Below the pieces are notes generated by a model. That model worked only from the letters and a program-made list of their open reading frames with translations. It was not told where the DNA came from and made no database searches. 5,934 nt of DNA from an uncultured Bacilli bacterium. Lineage in GTDB: Bacteria > Bacillota_I > Bacilli_A > RF39 > UBA660. Made by a program: the position numbers and the translations under genes. Shown here piece after piece: positions 5,600-5,934 of this stretch (positions within the stretch are counted from its first letter, which is position 1; each line of letters opens with the position of its first letter). The stretch spans positions 1-5,934 of the forward strand of contig CANQOH010000057.1 of NCBI GenBank assembly GCA_947625425.1. The letters are read 5' to 3'.

Positions 5600-5934
5600 T
5601 GAAAGTATTTGGTAAAAATGTTTTTAATGAATTAAAGGATAATGTTAAAGCTATTAAAAAAGTTTATTTAGCTAACAATTTTAATGATAAAGAAATAATT
5701 GACTTCATTAAAAATAACAAAATAAGTTATTCTACTATGGATATTCATAAAATGGATGGAATGGTTGAAGGTAAACATCAAGGTATTATTATCGTAATTG
5801 ATGATTATGAATATGTTGATTATAAAACAATGTTAAATGATAATGTTGTTGTTATGTTAGATCACTTAGAAGATCCTCATAACTTTGGCGCTATTATTAG
5901 AACTTGTGAAGCCGCTGGTATTAAATCAATTATT
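5599..5934 (+). CDS. rlmB: RlmB-type 23S rRNA (guanosine-2'-O-)-methyltransferase, 3' end cut by window
   Basis: This is a SpoU/TrmH-family SPOUT methyltransferase that methylates a 23S rRNA guanosine ribose (G2251 in E. coli) using S-adenosylmethionine. The first 112 residues are present, of about 245 in typical homologues. The N-terminal substrate-binding domain starts VFGKNVFNELK (3-13). The HQGIIIVID linker region (60-68) follows. The catalytic domain opens with LDHLEDPHNFGAIIRTCEAAG (87-107), SpoU motif 1, with Asn95, Gly97 and Arg101. The knotted cofactor-binding motifs 2 and 3 lie beyond the window. The ATG overlaps the mrnC stop by one base (TAATG), and AGGTGA (5587-5592) inside mrnC lies 6 bases upstream, so the pair is translationally coupled. 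Paralogues such as TrmH are possible, but the N-terminal domain and the mrnC neighbour favour RlmB. Confidence 0.93.
   Translation, partial: MKVFGKNVFNELKDNVKAIKKVYLANNFNDKEIIDFIKNNKISYSTMDIHKMDGMVEGKHQGIIIVIDDYEYVDYKTMLNDNVVVMLDHLEDPHNFGAIIRTCEAAGIKSII

Overview
The window is AT-rich (GC roughly 30% by eye) and every gene lies on the + strand. Genes are tightly packed, with strong AGGAGG-type ribosome sites, A/T-ending codons and gene families typical of low-GC Gram-positive bacteria (mini-RNase III, a Firmicutes-type UvrA, Lgt). The Asn/Tyr-rich membrane protein and very AT-rich spacers recall uncultured gut Bacilli or Mollicutes-related lineages, but that placement is inference. All visible stops are TAA or TAG, and every Trp codon seen is TGG. 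Translation with the standard code works throughout.

Layout: (1) 1-2697 is uvrA, cut at its 5' end exactly at the first Walker A lysine. (2) 2705-3076 is a small orphan protein translationally coupled to uvrA. An 11-bp hairpin with a T-run at 3070-3096 ends this operon. (3) 3186-4279 is a two-gene operon with its own promoter. It encodes a single-pass membrane protein with a low-complexity Asn/Tyr head and two tandem four-cysteine units, followed by a small protein that looks like a bacterial PH/GRAM-type domain. It ends in a second hairpin terminator at 4278-4310. (4) 4375-5187 is lgt (lipoprotein diacylglyceryl transferase), behind an extended -10 promoter. (5) 5234-5599 is mrnC (mini-RNase III), overlapping by one base with (6) rlmB (23S rRNA 2'-O-methyltransferase), which is cut by the window end.

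How the genes work together: uvrA serves nucleotide excision repair, lgt serves lipoprotein maturation, and mrnC-rlmB forms a 23S rRNA maturation pair. The uvrA...lgt neighbourhood is the familiar Bacilli uvrA-hprK-lgt arrangement, but three small uncharacterised genes stand where hprK is expected. I see no defence system, mobile element, CRISPR array or RNA gene. The least understood part is 2705-4279, chiefly the two-gene membrane-protein operon.
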